DNA from: Actinomadura physcomitrii
Lineage (GTDB): Bacteria > Actinomycetota > Actinomycetes > Streptosporangiales > Streptosporangiaceae
Length of the DNA: 38,389 nt
Direction: 5' to 3'
NCBI RefSeq assembly: GCF_008923205.2
Contig: NZ_WBMS02000046.1
Coordinates: 1 to 38,389 of the forward strand
Shown: piece by piece, positions 19,199 to 26,221 of the stretch
How positions within the stretch are numbered: the first letter of the stretch is position 1
Layout of the letters: each line of letters opens with the position of its first letter
Translations under genes and position numbers: made by a program
Notes under the pieces: generated by a model
Seen by the model: the letters and a program-made list of their open reading frames with translations, nothing else
What the model was told of the DNA's origin: nothing
The model's database searches: none

Positions 19199-19972
19199 AT
19201 GAGCCAGGTCCCCGCCGCCCGCCGCGCGCTGGCGGTGCTGCGCCTGCTGGCCGCCGCGCCGGGACCGCTGCCCGCGTCCGCGATCGCCCGCGCCCTGGAC
19301 CTGCCCCGTTCCAGCACCTACCACCTGCTCACCGCGATGGAAGAGGACGGCTTCGTCACCGCCATCCCCGAGGAGCGGCGCTGGGGCCTCGGCGTCGCCG
19401 CGTTCGAGATCGGCTCGGCCTACCTGCGCCACGAGCCCCTCGAACGGCTCGCGCGCCCCCTGCTGCGCCGCCTCGTCGACCGCGTCGGCGAGATCGCCCA
19501 GCTCGGCGTCCTGCACGGCGCCGAGACCCTCTACCTGCTCAAGGAGCAGCCGCCCCGGCACGCCACGCTCGTCACCGACGTCGGCGTCCGGATGCCCGCC
19601 CAGCTCACCGCGAGCGGCCTGTCGCTGCTCGCGCACCTGCCGCCCGCGCAGGTCAGGGCCCTGTTCCCGAGGTACCCGGGACGCTTCGTGACCCGCACCG
19701 GGCGCGGCCCGGCGTCGCTGCGCGAGCTGCGCCGCGTGCTCGCCGAGGACGCCCGGCGCGGCTGGTCGGCCGAGGACGGCTACATCACCGAGGGCTTCGC
19801 CAGCATCGCAGCCTGCGCGTTCGACCACACCGGCCACCCGACCGCCGCGGTCACCCTCACCTTCCGCCGCGATCGCCACCCGCCTGAGACCTGGCCCGCC
19901 CTGGCCGCCGACATCCGCACCGCCGCGAACTCGCTCACCACCCGCCTGACCGGACGTCCCCCGGCCCTCTGA
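19199..19972 (+). CDS. IclR-family regulator, likely of the hut operon
   Basis: This is a 257-residue IclR protein. The winged HTH occupies about residues 5-65 (RRALAVLRLLAAAPGPLPAS, LDLPRSSTYHLLTAMEEDGFV). An effector-binding domain follows with EIAQLGVLHGAETLYLL, MPAQLTASGLSLLAHLP, GYITEGFASIAACAFDHTG and a final helix. Divergent placement from hutH argues that it controls histidine use, with histidine or urocanate as possible effectors; this is inference. ATG 19199 has no ribosome site and sits 6 nt after GACAAT, so the mRNA may be leaderless. It converges on the FUSC gene with 35 bp between. Confidence 0.9.
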   Translation: MSQVPAARRALAVLRLLAAAPGPLPASAIARALDLPRSSTYHLLTAMEEDGFVTAIPEERRWGLGVAAFEIGSAYLRHEPLERLARPLLRRLVDRVGEIAQLGVLHGAETLYLLKEQPPRHATLVTDVGVRMPAQLTASGLSLLAHLPPAQVRALFPRYPGRFVTRTGRGPASLRELRRVLAEDARRGWSAEDGYITEGFASIAACAFDHTGHPTAAVTLTFRRDRHPPETWPALAADIRTAANSLTTRLTGRPPAL

Positions 19973-20007
19973 CCCGGTCGCTCGGCCTCGGCGAGGGCTC
20001 CGAGGGC

Positions 20008-22323
20008 TCAGCAGGCTTCGGCGAGGCGGCGCCGGGAGCGGAGGGAGGCGAGCTGGAGGCGGCGCTCGGGCGCCACCGCCGCGTACTCCTCGCCCACGAC
20101 GTGCATGCCGCGGCGTTCGGCGAGCGCGGCGAGCGCGTCGTCGGCGAGGGCCAGGACCTGCAGGCGGTGCCGCAGGGCGACGGCGTCCAGGTCGTGGACG
20201 AGGGCCTGGTCGAGGCGGTCGAGGGCCTCGCCCGACCGGCGCCAGACGCCGCCGGTCTCGCCCGCGAAGGCGCCGATCAGTGCGTCCAGGGAGAGCGCCA
20301 TCCTGGCCGTGACGGCGTGCAGCGTCCGCTCGGCCTGCGGCGGGACGGCGGGCGGGGCGGCGGCGATCTCGCGGACGTGGCCGGTGACGGTGGTCAGCGT
20401 CATCAGCGTCTCGGCGTCCAGGTGCCCCGATCCGCCGGTCGGGCGGCGGACGATCGGCCGCAGGACGGCGTTCAGCCGGAACAGCGCCTGGTCGACGGCG
20501 CGGGACGCGCTGGTCAGCGGGACGTCCCCGGGCCGCCAGGGGTGCGCGCCGACCGCCGCGACCAGGTCGCGGACGGCCGACAGGTGCCCGCGGACCGCCT
20601 CGTCGATCATCCTGCGGGTGCCGACGGGCAGCAGCACCAGCCCGACCAGCACGGCCGTGAGGGCGCCCACCATGTTCTCGGCGAGGCGCAGCAGGATCAG
20701 CGAGCTGCTGAAGTCCGTCGTGAACGCGTACAGCTGGACGAGCGCGACGACCAGCCCGATGACCCACCAGGTGTAGTGCGAGGCGATCGCGTACGCGCCG
20801 ACCGTCAGCCCGGCGACCACCAGCAGCAGGCTGATCCACGGGTGCGCGGCGCCGAGCAGCTCGAACGATGCGACGCCGAGCGCGCCGCCGGCGACCGTGC
20901 CGAGCGCGCGCTGCCAGGTCTTGCGGACGCGCTCGTGCGTGGTATTCGTGCCGGTGAAGATGATCATGACGCCGATCGCGGCCCAGTAGAACCGCCGCCC
21001 GCTGATCAGGTCGCCGATCGGCACCGCGATCGAGATCGCCACCGCCACCTGCAGGGCGGTCCGCAGGTGCGGGGAGACCCGCAGCCGCCGCCATGGCCCG
21101 CCCGAGGCGAGGAGCCGCTCGGCGACCGGCCCGGACCCGAGGACGGTGTGCCCGGCGCTCAGCACGACCGGCGACTGGAACGGCGCCGCGTCGCCCTTGT
21201 CCGGCGCGGCCCGCCCGGCGTCCACCCATGTGCGCGACGTCCTGGACAGGTCGGTCAGCAGCACGGCCAGGTGGTGGACGAGCGAGGAGGTCCGCACGTC
21301 GGCGGCCGGGCCGCTCGCGCGCCGCGCGTCCAGCCAGCCGACGAGGTCGCGGGCCGCGCGCTCGTCGAACTCCTCTCCGGCGGCGCCCGCGGAGTAGGAG
21401 CGGAGCGCGGCGGTGACGCGGGCGCGCAGGCCGGCCGGCGGGTCGAGGTCGTCCAGCTCCCGGACGGCCCGGCCGACGGCCTGCACGACCAGTTCGGTCT
21501 CGAACAGGAGCCGGTGCAGGCGCTCGGCCTCACCGGTGGTGCCGGGCTGGGCGAGGAGTCCGTCGGCGACCAGCGCGGACTCGTTCAGCCGGGCCTGCCG
21601 GCGGCGGAGCCGGCGCAGCGCGCGCTCGCGGGCCGCACCGGCGTCCGGCGCGTCCAGCAGGTCCGCGGCGGCGCGGGTCACGTCGGCGGCGCAGGCGAGG
21701 AACGCGCGCTGGATCCGCGCCAGCGCCCGGGCGGGCGCGGGCCGGCACAGCGCGAGCCGGGCGGCGATCGAGGCCGCGAGGCCCGCCGCGGCGATCGCGG
21801 CGAGCGGCCCGAACTCGGTCAGCGGCATCGGCAGCAGCAGGCCGCTCAGGTATCCGGCGAACAGGACGGCGCCCGCGTCGTTGCCCCAGGGCGCGAAGCG
21901 GGCCGCGTAGAACTGCGCGAACAGCACCGGGACCAGCGCCGCCAGCCCGAGGAACCGGTGCGGGTGCAGCGTCATGCTCAGGTAGAGCGCCGCGGTGAAC
22001 GGCGCGTAGACGACGGCCGCGCGGGCCGTCGCGCGTCCCGTGCCGTTGTCGGCGATCAGCAGCGAGGTGAGCATGGCGGGCAGCGCGCCGAGCACCAGCC
22101 CGATGAACGCGGGTTCGCCGAGGGCGTGGGCGACGCCGTGGCCCGCCGCCATCCCGGGCGGGAGGCTGACCAGCATCCGCCGTGCGGCCTGCAGCCGCGC
22201 CAGCCCGAGATCCCGTTTGAGGAGCCCCCTCTCCAGCCGCCGCGGCAGGCTCCCGCCGCCCCCGCGCACCCTGTCCGCCAGCAGTTGGTGCTCCCCCCTC
22301 GAAAGGTCCTTAGCCACGCTCAC
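20008..22323 (-). CDS. FUSC-family membrane transporter (aromatic-acid exporter-like)
   Basis: A 771-residue integral membrane protein with the two-halved FUSC layout: a first block of membrane helices at about residues 65-190 (GLVLGALPAMLTSLLI, AAVVYAPFTAALYLSMTLH, FLGLAALVPVLFAQF), a cytoplasmic helical region, then a second block at about 420-560 (ALQVAVAISIAVPIGDLISG, RFYWAAIGVMIIFTGTN, TLGTV-type loops, WWVIGLVVALVQLYAFTTDF). The motif FYWAAIGVMIIFTG is typical of FUSC. Relatives export aromatic acids or fusaric acid. The start is GTG 22323 with a -10-like TAGGAT (22335-22340) upstream. It diverges from the FBP gene across palindromic DNA, hinting at a shared drug-responsive regulator encoded elsewhere. 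Confidence 0.88.
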   Translation of the reverse strand: MSVAKDLSRGEHQLLADRVRGGGGSLPRRLERGLLKRDLGLARLQAARRMLVSLPPGMAAGHGVAHALGEPAFIGLVLGALPAMLTSLLIADNGTGRATARAAVVYAPFTAALYLSMTLHPHRFLGLAALVPVLFAQFYAARFAPWGNDAGAVLFAGYLSGLLLPMPLTEFGPLAAIAAAGLAASIAARLALCRPAPARALARIQRAFLACAADVTRAAADLLDAPDAGAARERALRRLRRRQARLNESALVADGLLAQPGTTGEAERLHRLLFETELVVQAVGRAVRELDDLDPPAGLRARVTAALRSYSAGAAGEEFDERAARDLVGWLDARRASGPAADVRTSSLVHHLAVLLTDLSRTSRTWVDAGRAAPDKGDAAPFQSPVVLSAGHTVLGSGPVAERLLASGGPWRRLRVSPHLRTALQVAVAISIAVPIGDLISGRRFYWAAIGVMIIFTGTNTTHERVRKTWQRALGTVAGGALGVASFELLGAAHPWISLLLVVAGLTVGAYAIASHYTWWVIGLVVALVQLYAFTTDFSSSLILLRLAENMVGALTAVLVGLVLLPVGTRRMIDEAVRGHLSAVRDLVAAVGAHPWRPGDVPLTSASRAVDQALFRLNAVLRPIVRRPTGGSGHLDAETLMTLTTVTGHVREIAAAPPAVPPQAERTLHAVTARMALSLDALIGAFAGETGGVWRRSGEALDRLDQALVHDLDAVALRHRLQVLALADDALAALAERRGMHVVGEEYAAVAPERRLQLASLRSRRRLAEAC

Positions 22324-22364
22324 AATCTTGTTCGATCCTACCCGCCGCCGGCCCGGACGCGGTC

Positions 22365-22404
22365 ACCTAGGTAGATTAAGAATTTGCCTAGTATGTCTAG
22401 GCAA
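22365..22404. promoter_or_regulatory. paired palindromes ACCTAGGT and TTGCCTAG-N5-CTAGGCAA
   Basis: A perfect 8-bp palindrome at 22365-22372 is followed by a perfect 8-bp inverted repeat with 5-bp spacer at 22384-22404. Both share the CCTAG element. They occupy the short space between the FUSC and FBP starts, around AT-rich promoter-like DNA (TAGATTAAGAATTT, 22372-22385). MarR- or TetR-type dimers bind sites like this. The regulator is not in the window. Confidence 0.65.
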
Positions 22405-22419
22405 GCTACCGTCCCCGGC

Positions 22420-22917
22420 ATGCGCCCCCTGACCGAACGCGACATCCGCACGTCCTTCGTCAACTGCTCCAAGGGCGAGGCCCGGCGGCTCGGCCTGCCC
22501 AAGGACCTCGCCGGCAGCCCCTGGGACGACCTCGACTTCCTCGGCTGGCGAGATCCCGGGGCGCCCGAGCGCGCCTACCTGGTCGCCGAACGCGACGGCC
22601 GCCTCGTCGGCATCGCGCTGCGCGGCACGTCCGGCACGTCCCGCGGCTTCACCGCGCGCAGCCTGTGCTCGCTGTGCCTGACCACGCGGACCGGCGGCGG
22701 CGTCGCCCTGATGACCGCGCGGCGGACGGGCGAGGCCGGACGCCTGGGCAACACCGTCGGCCGGTACCTGTGCACCGACCTCGCCTGCTCGCTCTACCTG
22801 CGCGGGAAGCGGCAGGCCGCGGTCGGCGGGGACCTCGAGGAGTCCCTGACCGTGGCGGAGAAGATCGCCCGCACGCGGGCCAACCTGCACGCCTTCCTCG
22901 ACACGGTCGCCGCCTGA
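22420..22917 (+). CDS. FBP-domain protein (elongation factor G-binding, FusB-like)
   Basis: The 165-residue protein starts MRPLTERDIRTSFVNCSKGEARRL, the recognised N-terminus of the FBP family. It ends with a zinc-finger-like treble clef: CSLCL near residue 85 and CTDLACS near residue 120. Staphylococcal FusB/FusC relatives bind EF-G and free it from the ribosome, giving fusidic acid tolerance. In actinobacteria the role is mostly unexplored. ATG 22420 matches the family N-terminus; ATG 22393 and TTG 22384 are in frame but lie inside the palindromic operator. No clear ribosome site is present. An intrinsic terminator follows at 22954. Confidence 0.9.
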   Translation: MRPLTERDIRTSFVNCSKGEARRLGLPKDLAGSPWDDLDFLGWRDPGAPERAYLVAERDGRLVGIALRGTSGTSRGFTARSLCSLCLTTRTGGGVALMTARRTGEAGRLGNTVGRYLCTDLACSLYLRGKRQAAVGGDLEESLTVAEKIARTRANLHAFLDTVAA

Positions 22918-22953
22918 ACCGGCCGTCCCGCCCGGCATTCATTACCATTCAAC

Positions 22954-22981
22954 GGACGGCCATTCCATCGGTCGTCCTTTT
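22954..22981 (+). terminator. intrinsic terminator of the FBP gene
   Basis: GGACGGCC (22954-22961) pairs with GGTCGTCC (22970-22977), 8 pairs with one G-T wobble and an 8-nt loop, followed directly by TTTT. It begins 36 bp after the FBP stop. The rest of the interval to 23156 holds only short palindromes such as GTCACGTGAC at 23097-23106, and no gene I can support. Confidence 0.8.
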
Positions 22982-23156
22982 CCGGTCCAGCCGGGAAATT
23001 CGGTGAAGCCGGGGCGAACTCTAGGGCAGGATGGCAGCATGCCCGATCGCGGAATCCACGGAAAGCGGCGCCGTGGCCACGGTGGGCATTTGAATGGTCA
23101 CGTGACGTTTCCGCGGCATGGCGCCGGAGCCCGGCCGGGACGCGCGACCAGCGCAC

Positions 23157-23229
23157 GCCTCCGTAGCCCAAAGGTAGAGGCCAACTCCTTAAAAGAGTCG
23201 AAGTGTCGGTTCGAATCCGACCGGGGGCA
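23157..23229 (+). tRNA. tRNA with anticodon UAA and short variable loop
   Basis: A full cloverleaf can be drawn. The acceptor is GCCTCCG/CGGGGGC (23157-23163 with 23222-23228, one T-G pair). The D-arm is 23166-23181 with a 3-bp stem and the GG pair. The anticodon loop CTTAAAA at 23188-23194 gives anticodon TAA at 23190-23192. The anticodon stem has four pairs plus an A-C mismatch. The variable loop is only 5 nt (GAAGT), and the T-arm is GTCGG-TTCGAAT-CCGAC. The base at 73 is A and CCA is not encoded. UAA would read UUA (Leu), yet bacterial tRNA-Leu is class II with a long variable arm. So this is either a second, class I UUA reader or a misidentified species. No integrase or repeated 3' end is seen nearby. 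Confidence 0.85.
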
Positions 23230-23294
23230 CCCGAGACCGCCGCGATATGCGGTGGCCGATCCGCGGTCACCGCGCTCCGGCGCGGCACCCCGGT

Positions 23295-25109
23295 TCAGGC
23301 GGGGATCGGAATCACGACCGGCGGAAGAGCGGGCAGAGGCCGCCGCCACTCCCCCGACAGCAGGACGCTCACGGTGTGGATGTGCCAGAGCTGCTTCGCC
23401 CACCGCTTCGGCGAATCGCGCAGCGCGCCGTCGACCGCGTCCCGGTCGACGACGGCGAACAGCTCGGCGGGACCGTCCATGATCCGCTCCCGCAGGAGGT
23501 CGCGGAAGCCGTCGTCGAAGGACGTCCGCCAGTTGAACCCGGCGGTCCTGCCGCGCGGCACCAGCGCCTCGCGGGCCCGCCACGCCCGCCGGCCGGCCAG
23601 GACCGGCCTGTGCTCCCGGTCGAACCGCCACCTCCCGCCCTCCGGCGGGACGTCCGCCAGACCCGGCGCGAGCTCCCGGATGAGCAGGTAGAACGGGTAT
23701 TCGCTGCGCCGCCATGCCGGCGCGAGGCCGAGCGCCGCCCGTACCACCCTGTTGTCGAAGAACGGGTGGTAGTAGGGCGCGTTCATGAGCGTCGCGGTGT
23801 GCAACCCGACGATCCACCGCCCGGTGCGGTAGTACAGGTACAGCTTGTCGAGGACGTCGAACCCGTCGCGTCCCGCCCACCGCCGGTGCTCTTCGGCGGC
23901 CCTCGCGTTGGCGTCCTCGGTCATCAGCCGCTCCGCGGCGAAGAAGATCAGCCTCAGGCGCTTGCGGAGGCCGTCCGGGCTCACGTCGTCCTGGTCGTAG
24001 AGGAAGCCGCCGCGCAGCGTCTCGCCGCCCGAGCCGGACGTCCTCGGCACCGGGTCGTAGGGCCGGTACCTGTTGACGCTCTCGTACGCCGAGTTCATCC
24101 CCTCGCACATGCGGACGATCTCGTGCGTCCGCGCGAGGGGATGCTGCACGGTCACCGACTCCTTGCGCCCTTCCGTGACGGTCAGGTCCACGGTGTGCTC
24201 GATCCCGAGTATCCCGGCCACCCGCCGGGCGAGGACGACGTCGGGATCGTCCGCGAAACCGTGCGTCGCCCCGGTGAACGGGACGCCCGCGGCCTTCAGC
24301 ACCGCGGCCATCAGCCGGCTGTCGCGTCCGCCCGACAGCGCCAGCGTCACCGGTTCGGAGTGCCGGCCGAGCGGGGTCGCCGCGTCCACCAGCGCCCCGG
24401 CCAGCGGCTCGATCAGCCCCCGCTGCTCCTTGGCGCGCGCCGGCGTCGTGCGCGCCTCCGGCACGGGCTGCCGCCGGACGGTCGCCGCGGCACCGAGCGG
24501 CGCCCGCAGCACCGCGCCCGCCGGCAATGCCCGCACCCCGCGGAAGGGGGTGTCGTCGTTGACGAAGAACCCGTGGCGGATCAGCGGGTGCAGCGCCTCC
24601 ACCGACAGGTCGGCCTCCGGGTCCTCCACTCCGGTCTCCACCGCCCGCGCCACCAGATGGACCAGCAGCGCACGGCTGCCCACGATCCGCACGCCGCGGG
24701 ATTCGGCGTGGTAGACGGGGCACACCCTGGCCATCGACGTCGCGGCCTCGACGCCGTCCTCGCCCGCGCGGAACACCGCGAAGACGCCGCCCAGTCCCGG
24801 CACGGCCGCGCCCAGGTCGGGCTCGGTGAGCAGCAGGTCGCCGTCCCGCTTCGGCTCCGCCAGGTAGCCGCAGTATCCGAGCCGGCGCCCCGTCCCCACC
24901 GCGACGGTGCCGGGGAGCAGGTCGTGCCGCGGCTCGTTCGACCAGCCGAACATCGCGACCTGGCCGTCCGGCGCGGACCACTCGACACCCGAGATCACCT
25001 CGGACGGCACCGGGAACGCCTCGCCGACCGCGCGTCTCGCCGCCCGGAGAGCGACCGGCGGAACGGGGTTCCGCGCTTCGCGCGAGGCGAGCAGAAGATA
25101 GACGCGCAC
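23295..25109 (-). CDS. asparagine synthetase-like protein
   Basis: The 604-residue protein resembles class B asparagine synthetases. The C-terminal synthetase domain has the P-loop SGGRDSR (residues 259-265), a later SGSGGETLRGG, and LMNAPYYHPFFDNRVV. The N-terminal half has the Ntn glutaminase-like outline (PVYHAESRGVRIVGSR, GFFVNDDTPFRGVRALPAG). It lacks the Cys nucleophile at residue 2, so it cannot use glutamine normally. GTG 25109 is favoured, since GGAG lies 6 nt upstream and the protein then begins MRVYLLLAS; GTG 25121 is the upstream alternative. Such homologues make amides, lactams or lasso-peptide rings. No precursor peptide or leader protease gene is visible here, so its substrate is unknown. 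It ends 66 bp from the tRNA. Confidence 0.85.
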   Translation of the reverse strand: MRVYLLLASREARNPVPPVALRAARRAVGEAFPVPSEVISGVEWSAPDGQVAMFGWSNEPRHDLLPGTVAVGTGRRLGYCGYLAEPKRDGDLLLTEPDLGAAVPGLGGVFAVFRAGEDGVEAATSMARVCPVYHAESRGVRIVGSRALLVHLVARAVETGVEDPEADLSVEALHPLIRHGFFVNDDTPFRGVRALPAGAVLRAPLGAAATVRRQPVPEARTTPARAKEQRGLIEPLAGALVDAATPLGRHSEPVTLALSGGRDSRLMAAVLKAAGVPFTGATHGFADDPDVVLARRVAGILGIEHTVDLTVTEGRKESVTVQHPLARTHEIVRMCEGMNSAYESVNRYRPYDPVPRTSGSGGETLRGGFLYDQDDVSPDGLRKRLRLIFFAAERLMTEDANARAAEEHRRWAGRDGFDVLDKLYLYYRTGRWIVGLHTATLMNAPYYHPFFDNRVVRAALGLAPAWRRSEYPFYLLIRELAPGLADVPPEGGRWRFDREHRPVLAGRRAWRAREALVPRGRTAGFNWRTSFDDGFRDLLRERIMDGPAELFAVVDRDAVDGALRDSPKRWAKQLWHIHTVSVLLSGEWRRPLPALPPVVIPIPA

Positions 25110-25357
25110 TATGCGCTCCACTCCATTGGGGACGGAGCAATGACCCCAGCAGCCCCGGGTTAATTCCCGGTGAAATGGAGGCGTCGGGAAACCCGGCTCC
25201 GGCGCCGCCTCCGCGAATACTCCAGCCCAGCCCGTTCCGGCGGCCGACTCCGGTCACGAAGGCAACCAAAACCTTCAGCGCATGCCTGTGGACGCTCGCG
25301 GTTGCGCGGTTCACCGCGCGGCGCGGCGCGGCGGCCCATGATCCACCGTCGACGCCG
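25110..25357. other. intergenic region with no supported gene
   Basis: This roughly 250-bp stretch lies between the 24-codon small ORF and the asparagine-synthetase-like gene. It contains the palindrome-rich CCCGGGTTAATTCCCGG (25154-25170). A plus-strand open frame beginning ATG 25175 runs antisense through the XRE-receiver gene and looks like a shadow. Any promoter for the minus-strand synthetase-like gene should lie here, but I cannot assign its boxes. Confidence 0.5.
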
Positions 25358-25432
25358 TCAAACCGGCGGCTTGAGGCGCACGTAGCGTTCGGGGATGCGA
25401 TCAGCGTCATCGAAGATGACGGTCAGATTCAT
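25358..25432 (-). CDS. possible 24-aa ORF overlapping the XRE-receiver stop
   Basis: ATG 25432 overlaps the TGA of the upstream gene in ATGA, the usual layout for coupled translation. It encodes MNLTVIFDDADRIPERYVRL plus KPPV, then TGA at 25358-25360. The same frame is open further upstream (ALAQSFEPGGDHLG before the Met) and reads more protein-like than the C-terminus of the XRE-receiver gene, so this may instead be the true tail of that gene after a frameshift. No family is recognised. Confidence 0.35.
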   Translation of the reverse strand: MNLTVIFDDADRIPERYVRLKPPV

Positions 25433-26109
25433 GCCGAGATGGTCACCACCGGGTTCGAACGACTGGGCCAACGCCTGGCGACGAAGGCGACGGCACCCGC
25501 TCTGAGGATCTCCGCGATCTCCGCCTGTTCCTGGACGGCGGAGAAGACCACGACCCGGCGGCCCTGGGCGGCCAGCGCCCGCAGGGCCTTCATCACCGGC
25601 TCGCTCGTCTCGTTCAGACCGAGGACGACGACGTCGGCGTCCGCCGCCGGAGCAGGGGCGGGCTCGTCCCGGGTCCCCCCTCTGTGGACCACATGCACCC
25701 GGTGCTGCGGATCCCGTTCGATCCAGGAGACCAGGCCCTCGATGACCACGGGATGGTCATCGATGACCGCGACCGTCACGTGCCGGCCACCGGCGGGCGC
25801 CGACACGTCCGCCTCCGGCGTCCGGGCCGCGGGGCGCCGTGCGGCACGAGCGGCCTCGGCGGCCTGCTCGTAGATGGCCCGCCAGTCCCCCGGTTCACCA
25901 TCACAGGCCCGCACCAGCCTTTCGAAGAGCTCCTCGCGTGGAACGGTCACCCCTCGCAGCGCGTACGACACCGTCCCCGGCGAGCACCCCGCCCGCTGCG
26001 CGAGCTGCCGCACGGTCAGGCCGCTGCCGTCCAGCAGGCGACGCAGCACGGCCGCCAGTCCTCCGGCGGAGCTGTCCTGCTGTACCGGCCCTTCTTGTTC
26101 ATTGAACAA
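25429..26109 (-). CDS. XRE helix-turn-helix fused to a degenerate receiver domain
   Basis: The 226-residue protein has an unusual order. An XRE/Cro HTH lies at about residues 18-65 (LTVRQLAQRAGCSPGTVSYALRG), then an Ala-rich linker, then a response-regulator receiver-like fold from residue 111 (VTVAVIDDHPVVIEGLVSWIE). The acidic pair Asp117-Asp118 is kept. The expected phospho-Asp position in VVVLGLN is Gly164, and the conserved Lys is Arg212. There is no C-terminal LuxR HTH. It is thus unlikely to be phosphorylated normally and may bind DNA through the N-terminal domain. The start is uncertain: TTG 26109 lies at the edge of a 15-bp palindrome and there is no strong ribosome site. The C-terminus may be frameshifted. 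Confidence 0.72.
   Translation of the reverse strand: MFNEQEGPVQQDSSAGGLAAVLRRLLDGSGLTVRQLAQRAGCSPGTVSYALRGVTVPREELFERLVRACDGEPGDWRAIYEQAAEAARAARRPAARTPEADVSAPAGGRHVTVAVIDDHPVVIEGLVSWIERDPQHRVHVVHRGGTRDEPAPAPAADADVVVLGLNETSEPVMKALRALAAQGRRVVVFSAVQEQAEIAEILRAGAVAFVARRWPSRSNPVVTISA
26095..26109. promoter_or_regulatory. 15-bp palindrome TTGTTCA-T-TGAACAA at the XRE gene start
   Basis: Perfect 7-bp arms with a 1-bp centre. It coincides with the first five codons of the XRE-receiver gene. A short XRE-type operator at a gene start suggests self-repression, or that translation actually starts further downstream. Confidence 0.5.
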
Positions 26110-26221
26110 TTCGCCTGGCCTGACTGCGTACCCACGATACGCCGCCCTCCAGAGAATCTTTTCGGCCCGCGCCTTGACCGAGCGCCTCCGGGACGCCGAC
26201 GCGTTCGCGCCGACGCGAGAG

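Noticed and set aside
23039..23482. Plus-strand ORF beginning MPDRGIHGKRRR and running through the tRNA
   Set aside because: It reads across a cloverleaf-forming tRNA and has no ribosome site or family features.
23098..25410. Long minus-strand frame overlapping the tRNA and the synthetase-like gene
   Set aside because: It is a frame shadow of the asparagine-synthetase-like gene with Arg/Gly/Ala-rich low-complexity translation.
23157..25428. Lasso-peptide or other RiPP cluster around the asparagine-synthetase-like gene
   Set aside because: No precursor peptide, leader-binding protein or transglutaminase-like protease gene is visible in any frame nearby; the 24-aa ORF has no leader/core layout.
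22918..25500. Integrative element using the tRNA as attachment site
   Set aside because: No integrase, excisionase or second copy of the tRNA 3' end was found in the window.
26180..26221. Short direct repeat of CGCCGACGCG upstream of the esterase stop
   Set aside because: Ten-base GC-rich repeats are expected by chance at this base composition; nothing else supports a function.
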